Assembly (NCBI GenBank): GCA_039602395.1
Contig: JBCNJP010000025.1
Span: 56,642,555 to 56,706,554, forward strand
DNA: 64,000 bases
DNA from: Deinandra increscens subsp. villosa
Lineage: Eukaryota; Streptophyta; Magnoliopsida; Asterales; Asteraceae
Direction of reading: 5' to 3'
Shown one piece after another: positions 44,130 to 54,477 of this stretch. Numbering within the stretch: position 1 is the stretch's first letter; every line of letters begins with the position of its first letter. Under the pieces are notes generated by a model. It was given only the letters and a program-made list of their open reading frames with translations, did no database searches and was not told the origin of the DNA. Both the position numbers and the translations under genes were made by a program.

Positions 44130-44957
44130 ATAAAACCCACACAAACAAATTGAGACTTCTCAAGTTAACATGGCCAAGACATATAAACAACAATAAAAAC
44201 TTAAAGACTCGCACAAGAGATATTAAAAAAATTAAACAAACATGAACCAAGTCAAACATGAGAAGGTTTCTAAGGGATCAAACCGATGAATCTGACTGAG
44301 GAACCCTTTTCAGCTTCAATTACATCAACATGTCCAGGTGATTGCCAGTATATTTATCCACTTAAACTCACGTTCCTTATCTTTACTCAGGTTGTTTGTC
44401 ACTTTATTATATTTTTAGTGCATTAATTATGAACATATATGGGTCACACACAAATCCTAGGTAAATTAAACATGCAGTCTATCAAGTAAGCATATTCACT
44501 ACCATATATTTTCACATCTCTAACCAGAAGTCTGAAGCTTTGCTCCAGAGTTTAGATGAGAAGAGAAAGAATAGATCACATAGACTTTGGGTATAATATA
44601 CAAGTCAACTAACTTCCCAGTGGTGTTTCAATCAGGCTGCAACCTGACGTGTGAAACGTAGTACGCATTAGTGAAAAAAGGCTAAGGGATTTGGACACTT
44701 GAGGGTCTCTTTTGCTGTGCTCTTAGGCATCCTTTAGGTGTATAATTTTTTAATTTTTTTTTAATTTACGGTGATCTACAGCACGTATGCATGGACACTC
44801 CAGGTCATTGCTCATGCAAAGCATCCCCAGGTCTTTGCTCACATAAAACATAGGGGACGTCGACTTTTTGAGCTCAGTTTCATACTCTTTGATTCAAGCC
44901 TGTGTATCGGGAATACAAACATACTGTAAAATAAACATGCACAAAACCTAAGTGTGT
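44130..44957. other. 3' noncoding part of element E up to the gap
   Basis: No ORF longer than chance. It continues the element interior to the N gap; nothing further recognised. Confidence 0.45.
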
Positions 44958-45457
44958 NNNNNNNNNNNNNNNNNNNNNNNNNNNNNNNNNNNNNNNNNNN
45001 NNNNNNNNNNNNNNNNNNNNNNNNNNNNNNNNNNNNNNNNNNNNNNNNNNNNNNNNNNNNNNNNNNNNNNNNNNNNNNNNNNNNNNNNNNNNNNNNNNNN
45101 NNNNNNNNNNNNNNNNNNNNNNNNNNNNNNNNNNNNNNNNNNNNNNNNNNNNNNNNNNNNNNNNNNNNNNNNNNNNNNNNNNNNNNNNNNNNNNNNNNNN
45201 NNNNNNNNNNNNNNNNNNNNNNNNNNNNNNNNNNNNNNNNNNNNNNNNNNNNNNNNNNNNNNNNNNNNNNNNNNNNNNNNNNNNNNNNNNNNNNNNNNNN
45301 NNNNNNNNNNNNNNNNNNNNNNNNNNNNNNNNNNNNNNNNNNNNNNNNNNNNNNNNNNNNNNNNNNNNNNNNNNNNNNNNNNNNNNNNNNNNNNNNNNNN
45401 NNNNNNNNNNNNNNNNNNNNNNNNNNNNNNNNNNNNNNNNNNNNNNNNNNNNNNNNN
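44958..45457. other. Assembly gap, 500 N
   Basis: Placeholder gap inside element E; any open frame across it is an artefact. It probably hides the end of the gag-like gene, including a zinc knuckle if present. Confidence 0.99.
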
Positions 45458-46593
45458 TACATCCTCTGAATTGGAGTTATGACATTTGTTGTACTTTTGG
45501 CACTCAGCATCATCATTGGACACATCTTCTATAGTCCCTTCAAGTGCACGACTTGCGTTACTTTTAGGTTCAGTTGAATCTTTACTGGACTCTTTGCCAT
45601 AAGTCGCTGTTAACTCCATATCTAATTCTTCCTTGGTCATTGGTGTCATCCCTACCAAGACACTATCAACTGGAGGAGCAACTTCTTTATATCCAGATCC
45701 AGATCTATCAACTTGATCATCATCTAGTAAAAGTCCCACTATATCTATGGGAACTGGTGGAGGAATAAGGCTATTTAGAACTTTAGATTTTTCTGTTCCC
45801 TGCCCAGATTTATCTTTTCCAACCTGCCTAGTCACAATAACACAAGATAATGATTTATCAGCGTCCATCATACGTTGATTCCTGAGCTAATTGGTGTCAT
45901 ATTTGACAAGTAGTTCATCATACTTATATTGCAAATCATCTAACTGCTGTTTCAATTCAGACACTTCTATCTTGGAGTGATCATATAAGATAGACTTTTC
46001 TGTGGCTAGGTCATGATATTTTTGTATATCTGCTTTCTAGGCTTTCACCTTCTCATCGCTCTTAAAAAATCTACCCTTAAATGAGCTAGTGGCACATTAT
46101 GCATCAAATAATTCCCTTTCTAAATTTTTACGAATCTGTCTTAGACCAGGAATTAGACGAGCACATGTTGGATTAGAACATATTGGTGTTTCAGCATCAT
46201 CACCTTCGAGCTTGTTCTCTTCATCTTTCTTATTTCCTCCATATGCTTCGAACAAAGCATTCTAGAGAGCTTGAGCAAATTTTGGTATTTTCCGAATTCT
46301 TGAGCAATTTCTGGAGATAAGGCCATGGACATAATTGCATAAGCTTCTTTATCTTTGTTAATTATTTCCCGGTCATCATCAGAAAATTCATTCTCAGTTT
46401 TAGATGCAACTGCTTTAGGTCCTGTAAAATGTGTCGGCTTGAAAGGATCGTCAATCAAGGATCTCCATAACTCCACACTTTTCAGATGGTTTCTGAAACT
46501 GCATTGCCAATCTTGAAAGTTGTCAGGAGAGAGCAAGCAAGGAGGACAAGTAGGATTAGTACATTCCTGTGATAAAGATGTATCTGAACTCAT
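45458..46593 (-). pseudogene. Gag-like gene of element E, partial
   Basis: The N-terminal segment (46153-46593) reads MSSDTSLSQECTNPTCPPC, then DNFQDWQCSFRNHLKSVELW and AYAIMSMALSPEIAQEF, a Copia-type Gag pattern. The region 45872-46150 contains stops but keeps heptad-like coiled coil (QQLDDLQYKYDELLVKYDT). A third segment (45458-45871, MMDADKSLSCVIVTRQVGK) runs into the gap. It resembles the gag of element D in order of parts; sequence identity is low. Confidence 0.75.
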
Positions 46594-46839
46594 TTTGGCT
46601 GATAAAACACTTTACAGGCAGAACACAGGCTTAAATTTGAGATAAACTTCACCAAAACTCCAATTACCGAAAACCCTAAAATTTCCATGCAAAAACGGAG
46701 GTATTAACTATGGTATTTGGAGATCAAACTTGATCTAAAACGTGGGGCTCGATGAGAGCTTTAATTTGACTGGTAATAGGCCCCGTAACTTCAACCGTAG
46801 CTCTAGTTATGACTGTTTTAGTGAAAACCGACCAAGCAC

Positions 46840-47215
46840 ATAAGCTGTTTTCGACCAGAAAGCTTGTTCTCGATAGAAAACCCTTGTTTTTGATAGAAAA
46901 CCCTGGTTTTGATCAAAAACCTTGATTTCAATCGAAGGTTTTTGATCGAAAACCCTGATTTCGATCGAAAACCTCTGATCTCGATAGAAAGCCCCTAATT
47001 TCGATAGAAAACCTAGGATTTCGATAGTAGACCCCTGATCTCGATAGAAACTTGCAAAACAAGCTGAGTATCTCCCTTTTTCAACAAGAAATCTCAATTA
47101 AAAACTTGCCAAAAAAATGACTTCGATTGAAAACCCTTGTTTTTTAATTCGAAAACCCTTGTTTTCAATTCGAAAACCCTTGATTTCGATCGAAAACCCC
47201 GAGATAGAGAGTCGA
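46840..47215. repeat. Degenerate TTTCGATCGAAAACC repeats in the leader of element E
   Basis: More than ten copies of words like GATTTCGATCGAAAACCCTG, TTTCGATAGAAAACC and TTTTTGATCGAAAACC, each centred on a TTTCGATCGAAA palindrome, at about 20-35 base spacing between primer site and gag. Confidence 0.88.
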
Positions 47216-47462
47216 AATCCTCCAGAAAATAGCAAAAAAATATGATTTTACGCATAATTTCCTCACAAATTGCAATCACACCCAATTCTATAGTCGAAAA
47301 TCACAAGAATACGGATCGAAAACCAATTTCCAGAATTGAAAACCCTTGAATATGGATCGAAAACCTGCAAAACTTGAACAAAACTCCACAGAAATTGTTA
47401 GAACTTCTTGAATCGATATCGTGCGAGCCACGAAACACGCGTTTCTTGGATCTGATACCAAT

Positions 47463-47861
47463 TGTAAGTCCCGAAACGGTTATTAACACAATATCACTAC
47501 TCGAATGAGAGTGCGGAATCCTATCAATCGAGTGATTCAAGAAGAGAGACGAATAAAATGATGAACACAATAAAACTGAATTAGATTAAACCTGAAAAAC
47601 AGATGCACACGATTTGATTAGAACAATTGTCTGGTACAACTTGTGTATAGAGGAAAACGAAATCCTTTGGTTCTCTAGTCTCTCTCACGAAATCCCTAGC
47701 ACTCCCCCCAATGGCCAACCCTAAAACCAAATCCTACATGTGTTTATATAGACACACATGTAGGCTCATACAAGGTCTAAGCCCGTCCCAAGCCCAACAC
47801 TAGAAAACTAATATCTAGCCCACTATTCTAATATATAAGCCTCATAAAACCAGCCTCTACA
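47463..47861 (-). repeat. Full LTR of element E (5' LTR in element sense)
   Basis: 399 bp, TGTAAGTCCCG...CCTCTACA, next to the primer site. The last bases TCTACA are also those of the element D LTR, hinting at related families. Confidence 0.88.
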
Positions 47862-49030
47862 CACGTCCCCTTCAATTGCCCACCAAAAACGAGACTTTAA
47901 TTTAGGAGCTAGATTTACTATATGGATGAAATTAGGTTTACTATATGGGTGTCTAAGCGAGATGACAAAAATACACTAAACAACGACATTGTTATAATAC
48001 AGTGTAAAGAAACTAAATTGCATTTTGAAGTTAAAATTAGAAGAGAAACGCTTAAAGTATCAAGTTAAAGACCAACAAGTCAGCGTCAATTGTTGGAAAA
48101 AAAAATCAAGTTGCCACGTGATGACGTCTGTCTGGATCAGATGATGTCACACCTACATTTATAGGTCTGACCATCATCCAACAAGACAAACATACCTGTT
48201 AGCTTGACAATAAGTCGGGCTCGCATAGGTCGAACCACTATAAAATATGACAAGACCGACCTATCATCCCACTAATGGGTCGGTCGCCTAACAAGCACAA
48301 ATGACCGACATGATGATTGACGAACAGGTTAGGCAAACCACAAAGCATAACAGGTTACAAAAACCGACCTAAACACACTTAGTCCAAGGTGGACATACAG
48401 GCCAACGCTCACACATAACATGTCGGCATTCTCAGGACCGACCTGACCCGAGAATTAATGCGATTACCCCAAATGGTTACTATAGCCCTCTAATCCGGCG
48501 GTGAGCTCTGGGTGTATATGAAAATATATGACAATTACGGGTCGGTTTCAACACCACTATTGCATTTAAGCTCTAAATTTATAAAACACGATAATAAAAA
48601 TCACTATACAACACGTACATAGGAAAATGCATCCATCGCGACGTAGTATAATGTAAGATACCGAGGTCGTCTAATGACAAATTGTATGGAAATGAGGGAT
48701 CCCGATACTTCGTCTCTGTTAACGTCTAACCGAATCTTAGTTTAAGGTTTAGATTAAAACTAATTAAGAAAAGGAAAATAAAATAAAGACAAAAGTGGGT
48801 TTTAAGCGTAGACAATCCAGTGGCGAATCCAGAAATATTTTTGATGGCGGTCGGATATTTTTTGAGGTCTATTGTTAAATCTTAAACTTTTATGGATTAA
48901 TATGAATCGGGTCTGGTCGGGTCACTGAATAAACAAATAAAACCAAATTAAATTCGTAATTCACTTGCAAAACATTTATTATTTTGTGTATTTAATGTAG
49001 ATTACTTCTTTTCTTTATTTCATGTCCCGG
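47862..49030. other. Intergenic sequence, no gene seen
   Basis: Begins with the presumed target base pairs of element E (CACGT). 48150-48560 has GGGTCGGTC/GACCGACC motifs in both orientations and could be remnant LTR or DNA transposon sequence. No coding similarity. Confidence 0.4.
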
Positions 49031-50430
49031 AGGTGGTGATAAAAAAGATTGAATCGATACGGAGTTCCTTTTGTTGGGGGTGAAAAAATTCATTAGGTGG
49101 CATGGAAAATAATGATGGCGGATAAAAACATGGGCGGTTTGGGGGTCGACTCCCTTCGGGCTTTAAACTTGGCACTTTTAGTCAAATGGCTTTTCCATTT
49201 TAAAAACGAACCATAGAGTTTATGGGTTAAAACCATTATGGCCATCCAAAAAAACCAAATAAGGACTTCGTTTCCCCCTATAAACCCACTGTTAGGGGTT
49301 CTTGGCAAGCTATTAAAGATGAGGCATAAATTGATAGCTATGGGATGCGAGGAAAAAGATTGGCTTAGATGTATGGTTGGTAATGGGCTCACTGCATCTT
49401 TCTGGGAGGATAATTGGAAGGGGGATGGTCCGTTACGTGAACGATTCTCGGATCTTTACTCTCTTGACCGTGATCAGAGGTGCAAAGTTGCGGATCATGC
49501 AAAGCTCATTGATGGTTCTTGGTTGGTTCTTGGTTGGTAATGGGCTCACTGCATCTTTCTGGGAGGATAATTGGAAGGGGGATGGTCCGTTACGTGAATG
49601 ATTCTCGGATCTTTACTCTCTTGACCGTGATCAGAGGTGCAAAGTTGCGGATCATGCAAAGCTCATTGATGGTTCTTGGTTGGTTATAGGAGACTAGTCT
49701 TCAGATATACATGTTAGTCGGCTAGATGAATGGGCCGAGGCTTGCGGGGGTTGGGCTGATGGGTTATCGCTCAACTCGCAGATTGATGTTTGGAAATGGG
49801 GCAAAGTTAATCCTTCGGATTTTTTGGTGTCGCTGGCTCAGAAAGATATCCAAGCTTGCTTACTACCCGGATATGATTTGGAGTTCAAATGGATGAACTG
49901 GGTGCCCTATAAAGTGTCGCTTTTGCACAGAGAGCCTTGCAAGATTGAATACCCACAAAAGTCAATCTCAGCCGACGCGGTATTCAGGTTGACTGCCGAT
50001 GTTGTGCTTGTATGTTTACCGACGAGACTACATATCATGTTTTGATCAACTGCCCAGTTGCCAAGCACGTTTGGACGATGATCATGTCTTGGTATAAGGC
50101 GCCAATTACGTCGTGCGGGTCGGTAGAGGACATGGTGCAATGCTATAAAAACTGGACCGAAAAAGAATGGGGTAGGAAAACTTTTTATGCCATCATCCTC
50201 ACTATATTATGGAGCATTTGGAAGATGTGAAATGAACGATTCTTTTATGACGAAAGACAAGGGCCGAGAGTATTTTTAAAGAAATTAAGGTGATCTCTTT
50301 CCAGTGGATCAAATATAGAAGTAAGAAACATTTTATAGATTGGAACAATTGGTGTAACCTTTCTTGTATTTCTTAAATGTAATCTAGCTCCTAGCTAGTG
50401 TTTTTATTATCGGTCATTAAAAAAAAAACA
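49031..50430 (+). pseudogene. LINE 3' fragment with zf-RVT region
   Basis: A second, 5'-truncated LINE: VIKKIESIRSSFCWG begins the post-RT region; SFWEDNWKGDGPLRERFSDL follows. The zinc-binding end reads CMFTDETTYHVLINCPVAKH and AIILTILWSIWKM. An A-rich tail lies near 50419-50428. A 157-bp tandem duplication lies inside. Many stops. Confidence 0.85.
49375..49688 (+). repeat. 157-bp tandem duplication in the LINE fragment
   Basis: GGTTGGTAATGGGCTCACTG... starts at 49375 and again at 49532. The copies are almost identical (GAACGATTC versus GAATGATTC), so the duplication is much younger than the LINE. Confidence 0.93.
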
Positions 50431-50558
50431 TATCGATCTAAATTTTTATAATAATAAAATAGCCTTACAGGCCATGCCTACTTTATTAAAACTATCATCA
50501 CATCATCATCATAAATCTTCTATCGTTACTCTTTGATTTGTTTTATATTATAAACATA

Positions 50559-53411
50559 CTAGTCAGTGACCCGGGTATATACCCGAGGCTGTGATATTAA
50601 AATAAATTATAACATGAATTCGTGTTGGTCAACGAACAACAGAAAATTAGTAAGGCTATAATGTTGTTCTCTAACAAGGGATTCAGGTGAACTTGAAGCC
50701 TTCGGTGTGTATGACTTTTTATGATATGCTTGGTCAATCTGCACCTAAGATAAGAATCCTAGCAACACAAAATCATGAAATGTCAGGTAGGTAAAGAAAA
50801 GCTATTATATTGTATCCCATTCACCTCCAATAACGCTAATAAACCACTAACATGAGCGAACGACGAAGGCAGGTAACAAATGACACTATAGACATTCAAA
50901 GACAACTTCCATACAAAAAACATAAAAAATGACAACCGTAGCAGCACTGCAACAACACAACCCCAAAATAAGTTTGCAATCAAATTCTGTAGAGCTTTTA
51001 GTTGTAATTTATTGTTCACTTTTCACCAATTTCGTAGAGTTTCAAATGTCAAAAATAAGTATTTGCTATGTAACTAAAGGAGGAACGGCAAACTTGTGTT
51101 ACAACTTCTGTTTAATTGTTTCAAATACCAAAAATAGGTGTAGCACACTTTTACTTGTAATCAGAAGGGTTGCAGATTATGTCAGTATAGCCCTTAGTCT
51201 AATACAATTTTAAGGAGTAACAACCATAAATATGACCAAAATAAAAGCATGTAACATAAACCAAACGTTAGAATACTTGATGATCAAAGGGCATTTGTTT
51301 TGGGTTAGAGTAAAATATTCTTCTATCAATTGAAATTAATGAAAAGGAAACCTGCAGGAACCGAAATAGACGCAGACAAAAAAGACCAAGGGACCAAAAG
51401 AAGGTCAAAAGGACCGATCACAGGTTTAAGGAGCAATAACAATTAAATTAAAAATACCAACCATAACAAACATCTAAACCAATGTAAAAACATATATCAT
51501 GGTTCACAGATGCTCCAGAAAACAAAAATAAAGAAACTTAAAGATCAGAAGACAAAAGCCATCTACTAATCGGACCAAAAGATAAAAAAAAAAAATTAAA
51601 CATGGATGAACTGGAGCAGATACATACAGGTGAAATAGGCGAATGAGAGCCTCAAACATCAGGACACTTGTGAAACTCAAACATAAACCTAACATACAAA
51701 GAAGAGTGAAACTCAAACATAAACCTAACATACAAAGAAGAATGCTAACCTGTGAAACTCAAACAATGCTGCAGTAAGGACAGAAAATAAATTACACCTT
51801 CACAACAAAAGATCACATAAGCACCAAATAATGATATTCCACAAACCAAAAAATAAATGCGACTTGTGATTCAATTAGAAACGCTACACAACACCTGAAT
51901 TAAAACTCTGTTACTAACTTAAAACCAAAAACAAAATAACAGAACCAATAATCATTCTCCACTTAAAGCGTTCAAATCTGACACAAATTAACACTCCCGA
52001 TTTTAGCATCAACTAAAAGAAAATCCACTACCAAATTCAAACCTAACAAAACCTAAAACATGAATAAACATGAAGATAAAGATAAAAAAAATTATACATG
52101 CAAACACAGTAGAAGAAAGAAGCACTGGAACACTTACAATCACAAAATATAGGCTCATAGTCATTAGCCAATAAATAAAGCCTTCAGCTCAACATTAACT
52201 GGAAAATAGTTGCAACTAATAGGAAAAGCATTTTCAGAGGCATCTCTTAAACCCATATGAATCAGACCAGTGGACAATTATGTTAAGAAATCCATATGAA
52301 ACAATGCACCTAACAATAAGTATGACAGTAACATGAAAATTGACATTGCCTACTCTTTTCCTAAGTTTGACCAATTTGAAAAAAATGGAAAACACTTTCA
52401 CTCATGACCCGTTTGGTAAAACTCAACAAACAGTCAAACACACTTGACCCTTCAAGTTTTCGGAACCCATAATCAATGAATGTAACAAAGATAACAAACA
52501 ATACCAAATACCCCTCACTTTTCCTAATCTTACTTTTTTTTGCAAAAGGATGAGAGATCGGCCTGTTAATCCATGTATTGCGCCAAACGCTGTATCCAAT
52601 TCAAAATTATGAGAAATATGAAAACGGTGATGAATCTTAGCAGCAGCGGATGAAATAAAAAATGAAGAAATCGACCAAATAAACAACCGAAACACAAAAT
52701 GAATCATTTAATATATGATTACCAACATAGAGCAATCATGAGTCGGAGAATTAACCGCACAATCGCACAATCTACACTGTAAAAAACCCGTGAACCCTAT
52801 ATTAATCGATCAAAGAAGTCTACTTGGGTAAGATTCTGACCCAAGTATAAAAAAAGAACTTAATTCTATACACCGAGCTATGAACCCTAAAGAATTTGTC
52901 GCTAACGAAATCGATCCACAGTAATAAAATAGAAGAATAATTTACCTGGACAACATAGGGAATCAAGAAACGACTTCGATTGAGAGTTTAGAAAATGAAA
53001 TCGATTGAGGGTCCAGAATCAGAAATACATACCTAAATCTGTTAGAAATCAAACACAGTGGTGAAATACATACCTAAATCTCAGGGCAGCGACAGCGATT
53101 AAGGAAGAAGGGAGCGTCGTTTTCTGAAATTAGGGTTTACACCGTAATAGTATGGAAGAAGGGAGCGTCGGTGAGGCAACAATCACTTTTATATCACGGG
53201 TTTATAAAAAACCGGATAGCTCAATCCGGGTCATAGGATCCGCGTGAGCTTTACTATAGTTCCTAACGTATTTCAATTCAGAAAGCGGAGAAATTGACAC
53301 TTGGCAAAATCTTATGTGGCATGATTTTATAAAAAGAGCAATCCTAGGTGGCACACCTTAAAATGTGCCACCTGTCCCTTAAAAACTTGTGTTTAATATG
53401 TATATAGAAGA
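50559..53411 (-). mobile_element. Non-autonomous Helitron, 2.85 kb
   Basis: On the - strand it starts TCTTCTATATACATATTAAA after an A (53411) and ends with the hairpin CGGGTATATACCCG, a short spacer GGTCACTGA and CTAG before a T (50559). TC start, 3' hairpin, CTRR end and insertion between A and T are the Helitron hallmarks. No Rep/helicase ORF. The interior is AT-rich; 52930-53210 looks like captured 5' UTR-type DNA but I cannot name a source. Confidence 0.85.
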
Positions 53412-53983
53412 TTTTTGTTTTTTAGAGCATTCATATTTTATATTATAAAAAATAAAAAATAAAAATATATTAGTATGTATGTCTTTCCGTTAAAAAAAAG
53501 CATGTATATGTCTTGTCATCTTTTCTTGGAAAATGCTCAATATGAAAGGAAGTATATTAATTGTCTTTCACTATATACTTATTGTCAGAAAATATTCAGT
53601 TACCTAGCTTATCACCATCCTTCCTTCTTCATTCTACATATCTCAACTCAAACTAATAACCAGAACAACAATGGCCGCCATTGATCTATACTTCATTCTT
53701 TTTATTAATTTTATTTTTTCATATGTTCGTGGTCATTGTCATGATTCCATGGGGGTCGTTACGGAAATTTCTTGAGGGTCGGTTGAGATTAGATCTTATA
53801 TATCACAATAAAAGTGAAGTATTAATGGTGTCAGCTGAACCCCAAGGGTTAACGCTAGGTTCGCCCCTAAGACAATCACAAAAAATATAACTTAAGGACT
53901 TACCAGTTGCGGGGTGTAACATCCCGAATCCTGAAATTTTTACTTCCGTTAAATTTAGGAGTTACGGTGTTAAAGGATGTGGT

Positions 53984-53987
<4 letters not shown>
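53412..53987. other. Intergenic sequence with repeat remnants
   Basis: No gene. 53740-53890 resembles degenerate transposon DNA. TGTAACATCCCGAATCCTG at about 53926 looks like an LTR start, cut off by the (TA)n tract at 53988. Confidence 0.4.

Positions 53988-54024
<37 letters not shown>
53988..54024. repeat. (TA)n microsatellite
   Basis: Left boundary of the chain of foldback elements. Confidence 0.97.
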
Positions 54025-54027
<3 letters not shown>

Positions 54028-54450
54028 GAAGGGTAAAATGAAAACCACTCCGAGTTGGGAAAACTTTGAAAACTCTTCAAAAACGGGGTCAAAAAGTTTT
54101 TTTTTTCCTTTATTTTTTTTATGGTGATTCTTTAGGTTATAGACTACCCCTAGGTAAAAAAAATCAAAAAAACGCCTCGGGGATATTTTTTAAAAAAATT
54201 TCAAAAAACGGCCTTGTTACATATGTAACACTCTGTACATATGTTTGTTACATATGTAACAACAAAACTTGTTACATTTTTTTAAAAAAATCCCCGAGGC
54301 GGTTTTTTGATTTTTTTCCATCTATGGATAACCTATAACCTAAAGAATCACCATAAAAAAATTAAAGGAAAAAAAAAACTTTTTGGCCCTGTTTTTGAAG
54401 AGTTTTCAAAGTTTTCCCAACTCGGAGTGGTTTTCACCATAACCATCCCC
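54025..54450. mobile_element. (TA)n-flanked foldback element 1, 426 bp
   Basis: Nearly complete palindrome: AAAACCACTCCGAGTTGGGA and some 25 further bases in the left arm are perfectly mirrored at 54380-54435. The centre holds GTTACATATGTAAC twice (54217-54264). Flanked on both sides by (TA)n. The layout resembles the rice Micron elements that insert in TA microsatellites; homology is not shown. Confidence 0.88.
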
Positions 54451-54477
54451 TATATATATATATATATATATATATAT
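54451..54477. repeat. (TA)n microsatellite
   Basis: Junction between elements 1 and 2. Confidence 0.97.

Larger units (their letters stand above)
42903..47861 (-). mobile_element. Second gag-only LTR retrotransposon (element E), gap inside
   Basis: On the - strand: 5' LTR at 47463-47861, primer site TGGTATCAGATCC just inside it (47448-47460), a leader with degenerate repeats, a gag-like gene (about 45458-46593), an N gap, 3' noncoding DNA, then the other LTR at 42903-43209, which lacks its first 90 or so bases. No pol motif is seen on either side of the gap. Layout (long leader with repeats, gag with coiled coil, no pol, hairpins in the 3' part) matches element D. Confidence 0.82.

Noticed and set aside
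44839..45871. Open frames across the second N gap
   Set aside because: Artefacts of N translation; only the gag-like part from 45458 onward is kept.
52423..52707. 94-codon - strand ORF inside the Helitron
   Set aside because: No recognisable domain and composition like its surroundings; probably chance.
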